Source: Mesotaenium endlicherianum | Lineage: Eukaryota; Streptophyta; Zygnematophyceae; Zygnematales; Mesotaeniaceae | Direction of reading: 5' to 3' | Length of the DNA stretch: 25,377 nucleotides | Assembly: GCA_009602735.1 (NCBI GenBank) | Contig: WELA01009251.1 | Span: forward strand, 1 to 25,377 | In this document: positions 1 to 9,500 of the stretch, in pieces | Numbering within the stretch: position 1 is the stretch's first letter | How the letters are laid out: each line of letters begins with the position of its first letter | The notes under the pieces: model-generated | Seen by the model: the letters and a program-made list of their open reading frames with translations, nothing else | What the model was told of the DNA's origin: nothing | The model's database searches: none | Program-made: the position numbers and the translations under genes

Positions 1-2
1 AA

Positions 3-108
3 AAGGTCAGCAGGATGACTTTTGTATCATAGTGTAGTTTGCTGACTTTGTTGAGAAGGTCAGCAGGATGACTTTTGCATCATAGTATAATTTGCTGAGA
101 TTTATATA
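3..108. repeat. 53-bp tandem duplication
   Basis: Two copies begin with AAGGTCAGCAGGATGACTTT at positions 3 and 56. They differ by a few substitutions, and a third, weaker relic (TCAGCAAGATGAC) lies near 131. No gene is associated with it. It may be the edge of a repeat family that continues outside the window. Confidence 0.75.
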
Positions 109-1699
109 TTAGTTATATATAGGATGTAATATCAGCAAGATGACATATAGTAACTCGCTTGATAATAGTCAGTATACTTAGCTTCAGTACGCTGAGGGTA
201 GATATATTCATTTAGATTATTATTTGTAAATTGACACATGTGACCGTAGTATACTGAAAGTCGGAAAGTCGACTGAGATTCGGTAGACCGATGTCCTACC
301 AGTGTGGTTAACTCTTGGGTAGGCGGAGCCGTCGTCAGTCAATTGAACAATTAGGACTTCAGTCAACCAACCAATTAATATGGTCGTTATACCTAGATCC
401 GTGGGTCCCAACTTAACAGGTTTCCCATGAAACGGCGCACCTTGCGCCGCGGTCAACCAGGTGGTCACTAGGTGCATAGCAGGCTGGGATCTCGGGATCC
501 CTCATTCTGGACAGTAGGCTTTACGGTCGGATTTCTACTTGCAAGTCATATGTGCACTGTTGGGTTCGTTCTAATGACCAGCCTTCACGGAAATTGACAT
601 GGTTGCTTCGTCTGCGCTCTAAATGGAGCGAACTAGAACTTTTCGGAAAGGTCTCGTCAAGATGCATTCGTTGCCGTTAAGTTTGCTTAATTTAAAGTAG
701 TATTGGCAGAGTTATGCCCTCTGACATTTTGGGGTCACACAGCGGACAGATTCCATGGTTTTGCTCCTAAGTCAGTGGGCTGTGTTTTAGCTACATTATG
801 GTCACCTGAATGAGAGCGCCTTTGCTATTCAGTCCCCTGATGTTGTGCATGTGCTATACATGCTTGCATGCCTGGTAGGCAAGAGGCCATGATTTTCTAA
901 AGGAGAAGCTCAAGTCCTCAAGCTCGCCTCTTACTTAAGCCTCGTGTTAGTGTGCAACTATGGCAGACTACGATAAGTGAGTCAAGGGGTGTAGATGAGT
1001 AAATGTAATTCATTATAAGGGCGAAGATCGCTCCCTGATTTCACACGCTTCCACCTATCTCTGATCTTATATATTTAAATGAAATATATCAATCTTGAAT
1101 AAGCAAGATTCATTTCACTTAATAAAAGAAGGGACAAAGAGCAAGGTACTCTATACGGAGTACAAGTGAGAGGCCTAAAGCAAGAAGAGACCACTACTTG
1201 TTTGTGAGCGTGACCACAAAGCAATCGAGATGCAGTTGATGCAATATGATTGGCCACATCAGTGATAAGCAGGCCCGTATTGGTCCATCATTAGATGGAC
1301 GGTTACAAACGATTACGGTAAAAAACCTTTGGTAAGGAAATAGGGGGAACCAGGACATCTCCAAACAAGTTTCTTCTCAGGAGCGTCCATTCGTGAAAGA
1401 CGATGTGCAGCCGGTTGGTGGAAAGAACGTATCGTATGTTCAGATGATCAAGACACTTGGAGTTGCCATGACGCATAATCGTCAAATCCAATATGTGCAA
1501 GGAGGTGACTCGGCTTACTTCGTCGAAACTTTGAAAACTTCTTTTCCCTTCGTTTTACTGTGTCAGACTCACACAATTATGCACGTACAAAAAACCGGAC
1601 ACCGATTAAAAGGACCGACACTACGTATTCGGCCAAATTTAAACGTATAATGTTGAGCATTGCGTAGTGTACGGTTGCCATGTAGGTCCATACGTTGTA
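109..1699. other. Unassigned intergenic/repeat-derived DNA
   Basis: I found no convincing gene here. Short open stretches occur on both strands (for example minus 220-477 and plus 1393-1650), but none shows a recognisable domain or a splice structure. Given the transposon-rich surroundings, this is probably decayed repeat sequence. Confidence 0.4.
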
Positions 1700-2072
1700 C
1701 GTCATATCCGGATTTCAAAATTAGGGCCAGGTGGCAGAAGCATGTTCCCAAGATTGAAAGATGTTGCTGCCATTCCCCTGACTACTCCGCGAGCTATCTT
1801 TTTGACTTCTCTGTCATCAGGGGACTTTTGCCTCTCCCTATTGCCCAAGTAAGTCAATTTCTCCTCCTCTGCTGCCTGCGCAAGAGAGCTAGGTACATGA
1901 GCCCGAGGTGGTGTGAGATGCACCACTGGGTGAACTACTTATCCTCTCTTGTCTTTTTGGAGTCAAGATCGTCTCAGTTGCCTGTCCTTGCCCCTCTTGC
2001 CTTGATGCCTCCCCAACGACCTGCTCCTGTTCCTCCTCATCCTCATCCTCTTCTTCAAAGAGTGCTTGGATT
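1700..2072 (-). pseudogene. Decayed unknown coding frame, distal half (split by LTR element)
   Basis: On the minus strand a charged, coding-looking frame runs away from the LTR boundary. It begins LIQALFEEEDEDEEEQEQ and continues with Gln/Gly/Glu-rich sequence. A shift into another frame near 1900 leads to a second coherent stretch (LTYLGNRERQKSPDDREVKK) that ends near 1702. The same frame resumes beyond the far LTR at 11525, so this was one coding region before the retrotransposon landed in it. The acidic, low-complexity composition would fit a gag-like or other repeat-encoded protein, but I do not recognise the family and assign no function. The frame change implies decay. Confidence 0.45.
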
Positions 2073-2077
2073 AAGTC

Positions 2078-2581
2078 TGTAGTGAAACAGATAGATAAAG
2101 TACTTATTAAAATAGAATACTTTATCGATTCAAGACAAGGATCTTTGAATTTTGAACACAAGTGGTAGCCTTTTGAAAGAGAGATGGCTTCTTGAAAGTT
2201 GATATATTTCTGGAATTTTGTATATACAAGAGTGATTCTAAAATGCCTTTCTATGCTCTAGCTCTTGCTTATATACTTGCTACGTGAGTAATTTCTAAGA
2301 AGGTGCATGTTGATGTGTTGGCACCCAACACATCCCAAAACTTGCCACCTCTTTCTAGAATAATGTACGCATGTTCTTTTGACCTAAAAATGGCATATTT
2401 GACTTTTGCCACATGAAGTTCTTCTAGGTCCTTCCTCTAACTTTGAAAATGCCTTAAAAGGTTCAAAAGACATGAACGAAGTCACTAGAGTATCTATTCA
2501 CACTTGAATTCACACAAAACTGCTTCAAAAATACTCAGAAGTATAAAAAGAACCTAATATTGTATAACCCATATCACTACA
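2078..2581 (-). repeat. 3' LTR of the chromovirus
   Basis: This 504-bp LTR is matched along its length by 11024-11519 with scattered substitutions and small indels. Its ends are TGTAGTGA and TCACTACA, an 8-bp perfect inversion with the usual TG...CA. On the minus strand a TATATAAG box lies at 2268-2275. About 40 bp upstream of it is a palindrome at 2312-2334 (GATGTGTTGG, loop CAC, CCAACACATC), which is nearly unchanged in the other LTR. Confidence 0.9.
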
Positions 2582-2600
2582 TCACTCCCCCCACTGAAAA
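2582..2600 (-). other. Polypurine tract of the LTR element
   Basis: Read on the minus strand, AGTGGGGGGAGTGA directly abuts the LTR start. This is the expected position and composition for the plus-strand priming polypurine tract and fixes the element's orientation. Confidence 0.8.
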
Positions 2601-3348
2601 AGCGACGTCTCGGCGCGTCACGTCAAGTCTTACACATGTGGAGAAAACTAGTCAAAGGCTTCAAGTCAGGTGCCACACATTGAAGAAGACTAGGCAAAGA
2701 CTGCAAGTCAGAAGCTACACATGTAAGGTAGACTAGGCAACGTCGTGGGTGGTGTGATCTTATTGGCTAGCCTACGCCTTAATGATAAGGGAAATAGTAC
2801 AAGTTGGCCCAGAATCTGCCATCAATTCAAAAATTCAGAACGTCCACAAAACTTTCTCAAATATAAAAGTTTTAGTGCCAAACAAAGCGCGTTGGAGACA
2901 TCTACCAGGTCACCAAATTTGAGAGCATTCGAAATTCCGGAGTGCCGTCGAGAGCAGAGAGAGTAGGCACTTCTCCAAATCTGTGCAGAAATTTCTGAAA
3001 ATCATGAGTCCTTCTATGCTTCTCCAAATTTTGCAAATTTATTCTCTAAATGGGTGCAGTTATGTGTTCTACCATAGTCTTGAATTTCAAAGCATTCCAA
3101 GTTCAGGGGAGGGCACAATGTCAGAAGGCATATTCTGCCCTAATAATGCCAGCAGCTTGACCTCCTTGTGCTCAGAGATTTTTAACTCTCTCACCACAGC
3201 TCCAAATTGAGCGAACTTAGACTCTTGAGGACCATCTACTTATGAAATCCGCCAGGTAAAATTTCAAAATTGAATATGCAGATATATATCAACAGTAGGA
3301 ATTTTAATTTTCTGTCCAGAATTTGCAAGAAAAGAAAAGTGTCTAATG
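2601..3348 (-). other. LTR-element 3' untranslated internal region
   Basis: This stretch lies between the chromodomain frame's stop and the polypurine tract. It has no domain I can recognise. Short plus-strand open stretches here (2745-2966, 2983-3210) look like chance frames in AT-rich DNA. Confidence 0.5.
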
Positions 3349-3557
3349 TCAAATTTTTCCTCTTTCTGGTTCTTGCAGGCTGCCTCCAAGAGGTCTTCTG
3401 CTGGTTCTTGATGGTGGCAGGCTGCCTTCCTGAAGCACTCTGGCTTGTAAGAGAGACACTTGGGGCTGGTCCAAGATGGGGTTGGCGGAATGGAAGCGTT
3501 TCAGCTTTCGTTGAACTTTGTCTAGGTAATGCGCCGCCACCCAATTATTCTCAGAAT
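3349..3557 (-). pseudogene. Chromodomain C-terminal half plus tail, cut off by hAT
   Basis: On the minus strand the frame resumes right at the hAT target duplication with NNWVAAHYLDKVQRKLKRFH. This fits the second half of a chromodomain (the Trp followed by a short helix). The first half lies at 9501-9600 on the far side of the hAT. The frame then continues about 50 residues as a low-complexity tail to a stop at 3349. The two halves are separated by the 5935-bp hAT plus one copy of its 8-bp duplication. Confidence 0.75.
3550..3557. repeat. hAT target-site duplication, left copy
   Basis: CTCAGAAT lies immediately outside the left inverted repeat and is identical to 9493-9500. Eight base pairs is the hallmark duplication of the hAT superfamily. 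Confidence 0.97.
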
Positions 3558-3575
3558 CAGGGTTACGCCGTACGC

Positions 3576-4588
3576 CGTACAGGCCGTACTGAACCAGTAC
3601 GCACGTACTAAGCGTACGAATAATTTTCAATTTGTGCGCGCCGTCCAGTGACGCGCCGACGCATTCACGTCTGGCACTGCACGCTCCGTTTCACTAGTTA
3701 ATTTAAAATTGTCGTCGATCGACGGGATGAAACGTGACAGTACATGCGGACAAGTTTTATCAGTAACGGCTGGAACATAAAAAACAAGTGAAAGTTTCAC
3801 CAATATTTGGGCCACCGTGACACTGGTTCCAATTTCCCTCTCTTGCACATGCGCATCTGCTTCGGTATAGTGCAGCCACGAATCTTTACAAGCCAAACCC
3901 TGAGGCCTACTTAACAACTTTGTAGCCTCTTGTTTTTCATTCTGCATCTGCTGATGATTAGTGTAAGTTTCTTTACCTCGTCTTCATGACCTCGCTTCCT
4001 CGCTCGCTTGTTCTTGTTACTTGTATATGTATTCATGTTTTGTTTATGGATGTTTGTTATTCCGTTTTGTTGTGTTTGGTTCTGGTAATGGATCTTCAAT
4101 TAGGCTTAGCTCACTAGTGCTAACAATGTCAACGTTCATGTGAGTGGCAGGCCTACACAATGAGCATAAAGTTGAACCCATCTAGCGCCTATCGACGTGC
4201 CACCATCCACCGACAAGTGCATCAGGTCACATGCCCCTGCCCCTCCTCTTTTCCGCTGTCTTTCTTGATAGGGGGGGTCTATTTGGCTTTCATACCCCTG
4301 CTGCCTTTGCATCTTTCTTTGTTTTGTCGCTGCTGTAGCAGCAGCCTGCCTGGCCACATTTGCGTGTTTGTGTCCCGTCGATTAGGGCTAGCTGTCTATT
4401 GGGTCTTTTAACAATTTTGTCTCCTGTTTTGTGTGAAGCAGGCCAAGACAAAAAGGAGTGAGTGGATCCCCCTTGTGCGTATCGACGCGCGCGCTTATCG
4501 ACGTGTGAGCAACGACACGTGGACAGGTGCCTTGACCCTCCCTCCTTCCTCTTTCCCCTCTCTCTCGTGCCCCTTGTTTGCTTTTGTC
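3576..4588 (+). other. hAT 5' subterminal and leader region
   Basis: This non-coding part of the hAT begins with clustered CGTAC words (to about 3618), which match the far end. It then runs through about 950 bp without a recognisable gene. It presumably contains the transposase promoter and leader, but I cannot point to a specific promoter box. Confidence 0.5.
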
Positions 4589-5620
4589 GGGGCTGGCTGC
4601 CAACCCCGAGCTTGCTTTTGTGGGGCTGGTTGCCAGCCCCAAACTTCCTTTTTTTGGGGCTGGCTGCCAACCCCCTGCTTGCTTTTGTGGGGCTAGCTGC
4701 CAGCCCCTTACTTGCTATTCTAATGTTTTAGTTGGGATTGGCTACCAATCCCTCTCTTGCGTTTGTCGGGGATGGCTGCCAACCCCCTGCTTGCTTTTGT
4801 GGGGCTGGCTGCCAGCCCTGAGCTTGCTTTTGTCGGGGCTTGCTGCCAGCTCCGAGCTTGCGTTTATTGGGATTGGCTCCCAACCCCCTGCTTGCTTTTG
4901 TGGGGCTCTCTGCCAGCCCCTTACTTGCTATTCTAATGTTTTAGTTGGGACTGGCTACCAGTCCCTCTCTTGCGTTTGTCGGGGATGGTTGCCAATCCCT
5001 CTTTTGCATTTGTCAGGGCTGGCTGCCAGTTCCTCTCTTGCGTTTGTCGGGGCTGGCTGCCAGCCCCCGGCTTGCTTTTGTGGGTCTGACTGCCAGTCTG
5101 AGCTTGCTTTTGTCGGGGCTGGCCGCCAGCCCCCTACTTGCTTTTGTAGGGCTGGCTGCCAACCCCGAGCTTCTTTTTTTTGGGGCTGGCTGCCAACCCC
5201 TGCTTGCTTTTGTTGGGCTGGCTGCCAGCCCCTTACTTGCTATTTTAAGATTTTAGTTGGGGCTGCCTGCCAGTCCCTCTCTTGCGTTTGTCAGGGCTGG
5301 CTGCTAGCCCCCTGCTTGCTTTTGTGGGGCTGGCTGCCAGCCCTAAGCTTGCTTTTGTCGGGGCTGGCTGCCAGCCCCCTGTTTGCTTTTGTCGGGGCTG
5401 GCTGACAGCCCCTTACTTGCTAATTTAGGATTTTAGTCAAGGCAGGCTGCTAGCCCCTTTCTGTTTTAGGGTTTTGGTTGGAGCTGGCTGCTGTTGTGCC
5501 CCTTGCTTAGTTTTAGGGGAGCTGGCTGCCAGGCTCGGGGCTGGCTGCTCCTGTCGGGGCTGGCTGCCAGCCCCGTGCTTGCTCTTGTCGGGGCTGGCTG
5601 CCAGCCCCTTGCTTGCTGTT
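4589..5620. repeat. 33-bp hairpin minisatellite (about 30 units)
   Basis: Units of about 33-34 bp consist of GGGGCTGGCTGCCAGCCCC followed by a TGCTTGCTTTTGT-type spacer. The 19-bp core is a near-perfect inverted repeat with 9-bp arms and a one-base centre; perfect copies lie at 5049-5067, 5360-5378, 5556-5574 and 5590-5608. A longer unit of about 44 bp, with TTACTTGCTATT...TTTTAGT as spacer, recurs near 4710, 4920, 5230, 5410 and 5600, giving a higher-order pattern. Because 33 is a multiple of 3, frames stay open across much of the array (one for 275 codons from 4578). That repeat-encoded peptide has no recognisable domain. Confidence 0.93.
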
Positions 5621-5665
5621 TTAGGATTTTAGGGTTTTAGGGTTTTAAAGTTTTAGAATTTTAAG
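5615..5665. repeat. Short TTTTAGGG telomere-like tract
   Basis: At the end of the minisatellite the sequence reads TTTTAGGATTTTAGGG, then TTTTAGGG, then decays to TTTTAAAG and TTTTAGAA. TTTTAGGG is the Chlamydomonas-type telomere unit, known from some green algae. With only two exact units, it may simply derive from the TTTTAG spacer of the longer minisatellite units. Confidence 0.6.
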
Positions 5666-5776
5666 TTGGGACGGGCTGCCTGGCAATTATTGGCTTTTTT
5701 GGGGGTTGTTTGAATGACATCTTACTTTGTCTCTTATTGGTTTTTGTGCTTCATTATTGCAGGTTTCACCTTCATC

Positions 5777-8168
5777 ATGTCTCAACCATGCACTTCGTCT
5801 GGAGCAACGCTTGTTGGAATGAGGACGTCCACCGGAGCTTTAAGCGCTCATATTCCCCCTAGGGCAGTTGCTGCAAGGTCTGGTCCAGAGTGGGGCCATG
5901 TGGCCATCGTTGCGGAAGCCAAGTCCAAGAACTCATATCCAAAGGTGAAGTGCATTTATTGCCTTAGGGAGTTTACTGGTGGAGCCACGCGGATTCGTGG
6001 CCATTTCACGGGAGGCTGTAAGGATGTTAGTCAGTGTGAGGAGGTTCCTGACAATGTTGTAGATCTCATGATTAGCCGTAGCAACGGTAGTGCTAGTTCT
6101 CTGTTGGGAACGCGACGTAGGAAGAGTGCCATGCAAGCTGCACGAAAGAGCGTGCATGAATGGGGTTTTGACGCTAGTGGCTCACCATGTGCAAGTGCTG
6201 GAGGGTCCCCCTCAGGCAGGGAGTCGAGTCAGACCTCTATAAGTGAAGTGTTCCAGATGATGAATGCTGATGTTGTCCATGAGACTGTCGCTCGCTTCTT
6301 CTATGGTACTGGTTCATCATTCAATGTTGCTCGTAGTGAGTTCTTTAGGGACATGTTGGTTGCTGTCAATAAGTACACCCAAGAAACGAGTGTTGTGTAT
6401 GTCCTGATGAAGGATAAGCCTCTCGGAAGTACCTTACTAGATAAAGAGGTGCTGAAGATAGAGGCTTGGGAGAATAAACAAAAGAAGGGACTCCCGCAGA
6501 CAGGTTGTAGCATTGTAGCAGATGGGTGGACCGATCCATGCGGGCACCCTCTTCTTAACGTGCTTATGGTTGTGGGAGGCACTGAGATGTTCATGGATGC
6601 TATCAACACTGAGGGTGAAAGGAAAACGGGTGACTACATCGGTAACCATCTGCTTGCAGCCGTGGAGAAGATAGGGGCCAAAAATGTCGTACAGCTTTGC
6701 ACAGACTCTGCAGCTAACATTTTAGCTGGTTGTAATGTGGTTCGCGAGAAGCACCCGCACATATATTGGACGCCTTGTGCTGCTCACATTTTGGACCTGC
6801 TGTTGAAAGACATAGGAAAGATAAAAGAGCTCGAGGGCATAATTGATAGCTTCAAGCACTTGGTCCAATTTGTTGCAAACCACCACATGCCTCACGCTCT
6901 TTACCGTGAGCATGGGGCAAGGCTTGGAAATAAATTGGAGTTGTTGAAGCCAGGGCCCACGAGGTTTGCTAGTAACTTCCTTTGCTTGCAAAGACTCATC
7001 GTTGTGAGGGATACCTTACAAGCTATGGTGTCTGAAAGAAGATGGCTTGAGTGGGCGGCAAAGAATGGTTGTGTAGGTGAGGCTACGGAGATTAGAGACC
7101 TAGTTCGCGACGATGAACTTTGGGAGCGAGTGAAGGTATGGATAGCTGTGTGTGAGCCGATCGTAGTTCTTCTTCGACTAGTCGACTCTCCAAAACCTTC
7201 TCTCGGGAAGACCTGGGCTCGCATAAGTGCCATTAAAGAGCATGTGCTTGAGGTTGAAGGACTCAAACCGACACAAAGAACCCAAGTTAAGAAGGACGTG
7301 AAGGCTTGCTGGGACCAACTTCACAGCCCCCTACATTCTGCGGGTAAAAGTCTATTTTGATGTTGCTCACCTTTCTTGCTCGGCGGCTGCTGTTCTCTTG
7401 CATGCTTGTTATTGTGAGTTGATCATTGTTATTGTTATTGTGCTTGTTATTATTATTGCTCTCCTTTTTGTGATGTGCATTGCGTTCTCATATACTGAGT
7501 GTGCTTCTTGACTTTGTTTGGCTACAGGCTACTATCTGGACCCCGAGTTCCAAGACCATGAGTCTTGGGCAGTTGAGAAGTGTCTACTAACGGATTGGTC
7601 CAACGTGCGGAATACCCTTGTCGGAGGGAGTGTGCTTGATCGAGCGTTGGTGGATCGAGAGTTGGCACTCTACCGGCAAAGCGGTGACATTTTTGGCGAT
7701 GATGTTTGCAAGGCTAATAAGACTATGATGCCTGCTCACAAGTGGTGGGAAACATACGGAAGTCATTGTCCTAACCTTCAGCTTCTTGCTATGAGAATAT
7801 TGTCACAACCTGGTTCAGCAGCTGTATGTGAGAGAAATTGGTCTGAGTACGGGTTTGTTCATAGTCCGATTCGCAATAGGCTGCTCCCTACTAGAGCAAA
7901 GAAGTTGGTGTGCGTGCATTCTATGTTGAGATTTCAGGAGAAGAGCTTGGACTTCCTTGGACCAAGTGTTGGCGCCACTCCATGGGTTGAAGAAGCGGAT
8001 TTCTTGGAGACACCTAAAGAGGAGGGTCTCAATCTTGCCATGCATGCCTCGTTGAGTGAGGAACAGGAGATAGAGGTAGAGGATGAGAAGGTGGAGGAAG
8101 AGGAGGTGGAGGAGCGACCTAGTGTTTTAGCTCCAGGAAGAAGGAGGCCTAGAGAGATTGGTTACTAG
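5777..8168 (+). CDS. hAT transposase (BED finger, DUF659, hAT dimerisation domain)
   Basis: Coding exons 5777-7343 and 7528-8168 give 735 residues. The 184-bp intron has GT...AG ends, splits a Gly codon, and its removal joins the frames exactly. The start chosen is the ATG at 5777, just after a TTATTGCAG acceptor, which suggests a non-coding leader exon; an in-frame ATG at 5714 lies in that putative intron. A BED-type zinc finger spans about residues 38-82 (C59, C62, H76, C81). The DUF659/RNase-H-like core shows DGWTD (D249-D253), CTDSAAN (D310) and the CxxH insertion motif PCAAH (C334, H337). The hAT dimerisation region lies at about 590-665 (HKWWETYG, then AAVCERNWS). An acidic Glu-rich tail ends the protein. 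It should bind the element's ends and catalyse cut-and-paste transposition in the nucleus. No stop or frameshift was seen. Confidence 0.96.
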
Positions 8169-8225
8169 ATGTGTCTGTCAGCTAACATATATGTAGTAGA
8201 GGTAGCATGTATTCTCACTCACTTT

Positions 8226-8909
8226 TTTTGGCTAAGTCACACTTCACTCTCTATTAAATTTGGCAATTATAAGTACTTCTTAGATCTTATACACGCTTAT
8301 TAAGAGTTTGCATCTTCTTTACACTTCTTCATTAAAGCTTATTATACCCGATCAAAATGCAATGATATTGCTAAGCCTTCCTATTTCACTAATAAATAAG
8401 ATAGGAAGTAAAAAAACTACGCTCTGCCTAGCGGCTGTCTCAGTGTTGGACTTTTGGCGATAAGTCAAATTTCACTCACTCTTAAAAGTAGCATATATAG
8501 GTACTTTTTAGTTCTTATACATGCTTGTTTAAAGTTTGAATCGTCTTTGTACTTCTTCATTCAAGCTTATTGTACTCCATTAAGAAGCAATGATACTACT
8601 AAGCCTTCTTATTGAACTCATAAAATAACTAGAAAGTACAGAAAACATGTTCTGCTAAGCGGCCCTCCCATGGTTAGACGTTTTGTCGAGAAATCAAATT
8701 TCAGTCACTCTTAAATATGGCATATATAAGAACTTCTTATTTCTTACACATGCTTGTTAAGAGTTTGAATCATGTATACACCTCTTCCTTCAAGCTTATT
8801 CTACTCGATAAAGTAGTAATGATACTCCTGACTATTCTTGTTCAACTAATAAATCAGTTAGGACGTACAAAAAACAGCTTTGCTAAGCAGCCCTCCCAGA
8901 ATTGGAACG
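8226..8909. repeat. Three tandem repeats of 226-229 bp
   Basis: Units start at 8226, 8452 and 8681, each with TTTTG then an AAGTC/AATC word. Shared landmarks are a CTTATACATGCTTGTT-like word, CTTCATTCAAGCTTATT, AATGATA and an end word of the type CTGCTAAGCGGCCCTCCC. The copies are clearly diverged, so the triplication is older than the present insertion. The array lies about 60 bp downstream of the transposase stop and may supply 3'-end or transposase-binding sequence. Confidence 0.85.
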
Positions 8910-8987
8910 ATAAATGCCGTCGACATTATTCATGGACAACGGGTCATTTCATTGTCCAAACGAAAAACAGCTTACGTAAGATTCAGC

Positions 8988-9060
8988 GTGTGGCAGCGTG
9001 GTAAAGCATCGCTCCTTGCATACGATGACGGGGGATCAAATCCGTTGGGTTGCGCCTGAT
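8988..9060 (+). other. tRNA-like promoter boxes, copy 1 (SINE-like relic)
   Basis: TGGCAGCGTGGTAAAGC (8991-9007) resembles a tRNA D-arm/A box, and GGGGATCAAATCC (9031-9043) resembles a T-arm/B box at about tRNA spacing. I could not fold a clean acceptor stem, so this is more likely a tRNA-derived SINE fragment or decayed tRNA than a working gene. Confidence 0.5.
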
Positions 9061-9147
9061 ACGTGAGGCGTACCATAATTCTTTCTTCTCAGTAGATAGT
9101 GAATGCTTACTAGAATGCAACAAAGACCGGCCTGCCATAGAATCGTG

Positions 9148-9222
9148 CATGGCACTTCGGTTAGCTCTCTAGACCCTGCACCTGGTGGCGGGAGTTCAAA
9201 CCCGACCGGTGACGCTCTGATG
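9148..9222 (+). other. tRNA-like promoter boxes, copy 2 (SINE-like relic)
   Basis: CACTTCGGTTAGCTCT (9153-9168) resembles an A box. GAGTTCAAACCCG (9192-9204) is close to the B-box consensus, with a possible T-stem CGGG/CCCG. No convincing anticodon arm or acceptor stem was found. It lies inside the hAT, so the sequence either inserted there or was captured. Confidence 0.5.
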
Positions 9223-9352
9223 GATTTAGTTTGATCAAGTTTTCGCTAATCTTTGTTTCAAAGCGAGCAGCGCACAGAAAAATTTTTTGCCATTTTGAAC
9301 AAAAACAAAAGTCTGACACGACGTGGTATTTGTACACGTGCGACCGATATCA

Positions 9353-9386
9353 GACGTCGACGTCGTAGCTACTTGACGTCGACGTC
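9353..9386. repeat. Duplicated 12-bp palindrome near hAT 3' end
   Basis: The perfect palindrome GACGTCGACGTC occurs at 9353-9364 and again at 9375-9386, 22 bp apart, about 110-140 bp from the hAT end. It is a candidate protein-binding site within the subterminal region. Confidence 0.75.
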
Positions 9387-9492
9387 GTCGTGACTTGGCG
9401 TACTAAGCGAACTAGTCCTTTTTTTTTTACACCGTACTAAGCGAACTAGCGTACTAGTCGCACTAAGCGTACAAGCGTACGGCGTAACCCTG

Positions 9493-9500
9493 CTCAGAAT
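9493..9500. repeat. hAT target-site duplication, right copy
   Basis: CTCAGAAT is identical to 3550-3557 and directly follows the right inverted repeat, which ends in CCCTG. Confidence 0.97.

Larger units (their letters stand above)
3558..9492 (+). mobile_element. Complete hAT DNA transposon, apparently autonomous
   Basis: The 5935-bp element is bounded by perfect 18-bp terminal inverted repeats (CAGGGTTACGCCGTACGC; 3558-3575 and reversed at 9475-9492) and exact 8-bp target duplications. It encodes an uninterrupted two-exon transposase (5777-8168). Subterminal regions are rich in GTAC-containing words such as CGTACTAAGCG, seen at both ends, which are plausible transposase-binding sites. The interior also holds a 33-bp minisatellite upstream of the gene, three 226-229-bp tandem repeats downstream and two tRNA-like sequences near the 3' end. 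Identical target duplications, perfect ends and an intact reading frame point to a recent insertion. It sits inside the chromodomain of an older LTR element. Confidence 0.97.

Noticed and set aside
1889..2161. Minus-strand 90-codon frame crossing 2078
   Set aside because: Its first part is LTR sequence read by chance. Only the part below 2073 belongs to the older coding frame.
4578..5405. 275-codon plus-strand open frame
   Set aside because: It is entirely the 33-bp minisatellite read in a frame kept open because the unit is a multiple of three. There is no domain, and an overlapping frame is also open.
4589..5620. CRISPR-like array
   Set aside because: The repeats are contiguous with degenerate, similar spacers, lie inside a eukaryotic transposon, and have no unique spacers or cas genes.
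5714..5776. Upstream in-frame ATG for the hAT transposase
   Set aside because: It precedes a TTATTGCAG acceptor and encodes a hydrophobic stretch unlike a transposase N-terminus. The ATG at 5777 fits better.
8717..9004. 95-codon plus-strand frame
   Set aside because: It lies within and just past the third tandem repeat, and the other two units do not keep the frame.
8988..9222. Functional tRNA genes
   Set aside because: The A/B boxes are present, but no clean acceptor stem and anticodon arm could be folded.
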